Assembly: GCA_017559685.1 (NCBI GenBank)
Contig: JAFYQY010000144.1
Location: 1-8,277, forward strand
From: Alistipes sp.
GTDB lineage: Bacteria; Bacteroidota; Bacteroidia; Bacteroidales; Rikenellaceae
Direction: 5' to 3'
Length of the DNA stretch: 8,277 nucleotides
Position numbers and translations under genes: made by a program. Position 1 is the stretch's first letter, and the number at the start of each line of letters is the position of its first letter. The notes below the pieces were generated by a model. The model saw only the letters and a list, made by a program, of their open reading frames with translations. It was not told where the DNA came from and made no database searches. Of this stretch, positions 6,427-8,277 are shown in pieces.

Positions 6427-6918
6427 TTACTTCTTCTTTTTCTTCAACTGAACAATCTTGTCGAACAGCAACTGCTCGCTACCTGGGGCATAGCCCGAGT
6501 GCGACTCAACGATGTTGCCCTCTGCGTCCACTACAAACGACTGTGGAGTGAGCGAAACGTTCATTGCACGCTTCAACTCCTGATTCTCGTCGTAAACGCA
6601 GACGAACTCCCAGCCACGTGACGATGCGATAGCCTTTGCCGAAGCCTTCAAACGAGCGTCATCAACCGACACAGCAACTACTGTGAGATCGGCCTCCTCT
6701 CGCCACTCTGCCAACGAGTCGTTGATAGCGTTCAACTCCTGAATACAAGGCTTGCAAGCGATCGACCAATAAGCGATAATCATTGGCTTGCCCTGCGAAA
6801 GATCACGCACCGAAACGAGCTTGCCCTGTGCGTTCTCAACCTTTACATCTGGAAGCTGCTGTGCCGAAGCTGCCGAAACAGCAAATACGAGGCACAATAA
6901 AGCAAAAATCTTCTTCAT
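6427..6918 (-). CDS. TlpA-like periplasmic thioredoxin
   Basis: A 163-residue thiol-disulfide oxidoreductase of the TlpA/AhpC-TSA type. The signal peptide MKKIFALLCLVFAVSAASA ends before Gln20, and no lipobox follows, so it should be soluble in the periplasm. The active site is WSIACKPCIQEL (CxxC at 55-58). The cis-Pro loop is SLTPQSFVV (Pro125), and DAEGNIVESHSG is the typical strand-turn after it. Family length is normal. The C-terminus ends in a run of lysines (KKKKK), a small oddity. The ATG at 6916-6918 has an A-rich leader. The stop lies 3 bases before the barrel gene, and the exported protein gene lies 70 bases upstream on the same strand. The direction of chemistry (reductase or isomerase) is not visible. 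In this setting it may serve thiols of the barrel or of the Omp28-like protein. Confidence 0.9.
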   Translation of the reverse strand: MKKIFALLCLVFAVSAASAQQLPDVKVENAQGKLVSVRDLSQGKPMIIAYWSIACKPCIQELNAINDSLAEWREEADLTVVAVSVDDARLKASAKAIASSRGWEFVCVYDENQELKRAMNVSLTPQSFVVDAEGNIVESHSGYAPGSEQLLFDKIVQLKKKKK

Positions 6919-6941
6919 AGTTTTTTATCTTAAAACCGCAT

Positions 6942-6972
6942 CAAGAAGCCTCCCGACAGGGGAAACCTCTTG
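6942..6972 (-). promoter_or_regulatory. Intercistronic hairpin, possible attenuator or processing site
   Basis: On the minus strand 6972-6960 (caagaggtttccc) pairs with 6954-6942 (gggaggcttcttg) over 13 positions, three of them G-U in RNA, with loop ctgtc. It starts 16 bases after the stop at 6989 and lies 24 bases before the thioredoxin ATG. Only four T residues follow, after a 6-base gap, so full termination is unlikely. Partial termination or protection of the upstream message are options. Confidence 0.5.
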
Positions 6973-6988
6973 TGCGACTATTTTACAA

Positions 6989-8277
6989 TTACTTGCGAGG
7001 AGCACGGTTGTACTTGTTGAACAACTCAACAGCACCCTGACGAATCTCCTCCTTAGTAGCAACCTTCTTAGTTACAACTGTAGCGTTCTCCTCCGACACC
7101 TTCTTGGTAGCAGGAGCAAATACGGTACGGCTGTGAGCCTTAACAGGCGAAGTGAAGTGCTCGTCGTTAGCTACCTTCTTGCCGTAAACCTTCTTGCTTG
7201 CCGAAGCCTTTGCAGGAGCAGGTGTTGCACCGCCGTTCCAGCCCTTGGTCAATACAACCTCCGACTCAACGTAATAGTTGTAGAATGCGAGCTGACCCTG
7301 GTTGTCGTAGATCATAGTAGGGTAGAGGTTAATCTCTGTGCCCGACTGGTTAACCTTAACCGACTTGAGGGTTACGGTGTTACCGTCAGCCGAAATCTCT
7401 ACAGGGATACCTGCGACCTGAACATCGAACAAATCGTCAGGGTTGATGTAGTTTGCGATACCATTCACGTAGTTACCGAGGCACAAGTAGTGATCCAAAC
7501 TGTTGAACCAGCACATCATAGGCTGTACGAGGTTGTAGTTCACTGGAACGAAGATGTTGCCCTTGTCGTCAGTCTGCAAGAACCACTTTGGACCGAAGTC
7601 GTTGAAGAGGTAGTCAACCAATGCTGCGTTGTAGTCAGGCATCAAGAACAAATCCCACGGCGAAGCGGTAGTTGTCTCGCGAGTGCCCGAAACGTCCCAA
7701 CCCTGGCAGAGAACACGGTTCTGACCGAGTACAGATGCGTTGTACTGTGCAGCCAAAGCGTTGTACTGTGCAAGGTAAGCATCAGCACCAGCCTTGTTCA
7801 CGCCAGCGTTCTCGAATACTGCATAGTCAGCCTCCGAGAGAGTCTCGTCGGTCTTCAAGTCGCCGATAGTAACCTTCCAGCTCTTCTGCTTCGACGAAGT
7901 CTTGTTTGTGTTGTAGTCGTAAGTTGTTACAGTTGCTGTAGCTGTCCAGTCGCCCTTCAAAGCGTTCAACTTGGTCATATCGAGTGGATCTGCAGCATAT
8001 ACGTCGGTCGAACGAGCCTCAGCTACAGCCTTCGAACCCTCCTTGTCAGGATCGCTTGGACGACCCTCGCTGTTCCAACCCATAGCTGCGAGTGTGAAGA
8101 AGGTGTTAGGTGCAACCTCGAACTCCATATCGTAACCGAAGTCAGAGTTCACCTCTGCGATCTCGGCAGTAGAGAGGTTTGCATAACCGTCGTTCGCCAA
8201 GCAGATGTCGCCGTAAGTGTAGCCGTACATCTTCATATACGATGCGAACTCACGAGTCTCGTTAGCAGCATAAACAA
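6989..8277 (-). CDS. Unrecognised exported-type protein, C-terminal part
   Basis: The frame stays open to the window edge (codons for VYAANETREFASY precede the Met at 8234-8236), so this is the last 428 residues of a longer protein. The signal peptide, if any, lies outside. I do not recognise the family with certainty. The first visible part (EFEVAPNTFFTLAAMGWNSE) reads like the end of a fibronectin-III-like or similar beta-sandwich domain seen in Bacteroidales surface proteins. Then comes LKGDWTATATV...KSWKVTIGD, a second beta-rich unit, followed by an aromatic-rich central region (SPWDLFLMPDYN, FGPKWFLQTDD). The tail, about 80 residues (6992-7235), is low-complexity, Ala/Pro then Lys-rich (repeated KKV), ending YNRAPRK; it is not a recognisable T9SS C-terminal domain. 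It is the most upstream visible gene of the envelope cluster, 70 bases before the thioredoxin gene. Role unknown. Confidence 0.7.
   Translation of the reverse strand, partial: VYAANETREFASYMKMYGYTYGDICLANDGYANLSTAEIAEVNSDFGYDMEFEVAPNTFFTLAAMGWNSEGRPSDPDKEGSKAVAEARSTDVYAADPLDMTKLNALKGDWTATATVTTYDYNTNKTSSKQKSWKVTIGDLKTDETLSEADYAVFENAGVNKAGADAYLAQYNALAAQYNASVLGQNRVLCQGWDVSGTRETTTASPWDLFLMPDYNAALVDYLFNDFGPKWFLQTDDKGNIFVPVNYNLVQPMMCWFNSLDHYLCLGNYVNGIANYINPDDLFDVQVAGIPVEISADGNTVTLKSVKVNQSGTEINLYPTMIYDNQGQLAFYNYYVESEVVLTKGWNGGATPAPAKASASKKVYGKKVANDEHFTSPVKAHSRTVFAPATKKVSEENATVVTKKVATKEEIRQGAVELFNKYNRAPRK
7737..7772. repeat. In-gene direct repeat, 15 bp at 21-bp spacing
   Basis: gcgttgtactgtgca occurs at 7737-7751 and again at 7758-7772. 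The 21-bp period equals seven codons, and the protein reads AQYNALAAQYNA there, so it is an in-frame 7-residue duplication within a predicted helical stretch. It is probably a local duplication event. Confidence 0.8.

Overview
The window looks like Bacteroidota, most likely order Bacteroidales and possibly an Alistipes-like gut lineage. The signs are an Omp28-type lipoprotein, a DUF6029-type outer-membrane barrel, a TlpA-type thioredoxin, a KMGKS-type cysteinyl-tRNA synthetase, A/T-rich leaders without clear Shine-Dalgarno sites, and a TAnnTTTG-like promoter box. The order-level call is fairly safe. The genus is a guess.

Layout. (1) Bases 1-860, plus strand: the C-terminal 60% of cysS, ended by a hairpin-T-tract terminator inside a larger nested palindrome that begins exactly at the cysS stop codon. 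(2) Bases 861-1091: a convergent gap with that palindrome, a second inverted repeat and a 7-bp tandem repeat. (3) Bases 1092-3302, minus strand: a radical SAM enzyme (TYW1/COG0731-like) followed by an ion-transporter-superfamily antiporter, probably co-transcribed. (4) Bases 3303-3462: a gap with two further 7-bp-period tracts and a strong UUCG-loop terminator. (5) Bases 3463-8277, minus strand: a four-gene envelope cluster. In transcription order it is an unrecognised exported-type protein (5' end outside the window), a periplasmic TlpA-like thioredoxin, a DUF6029 beta-barrel (only 3 nt after the thioredoxin stop), a REP-like inverted pair, and an Omp28-like lipoprotein with an Ig-like domain and its own CxxC.

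How the genes may work together. cysS is housekeeping. The radical SAM and antiporter genes have no obvious functional link. The cluster at 3463-8277 is the most coherent unit: two thioredoxin-fold proteins with CxxC motifs bracket an outer-membrane barrel that ends in a CSGGVC motif. A shared role in thiol/disulfide chemistry at the outer membrane is a reasonable but unproven inference.

No RNA genes, CRISPR arrays, transposases or phage genes were seen. No intergenic stretch exceeds 300 bases. The unusual content is mostly non-coding: palindromes and short tandem repeats that differ from gap to gap.
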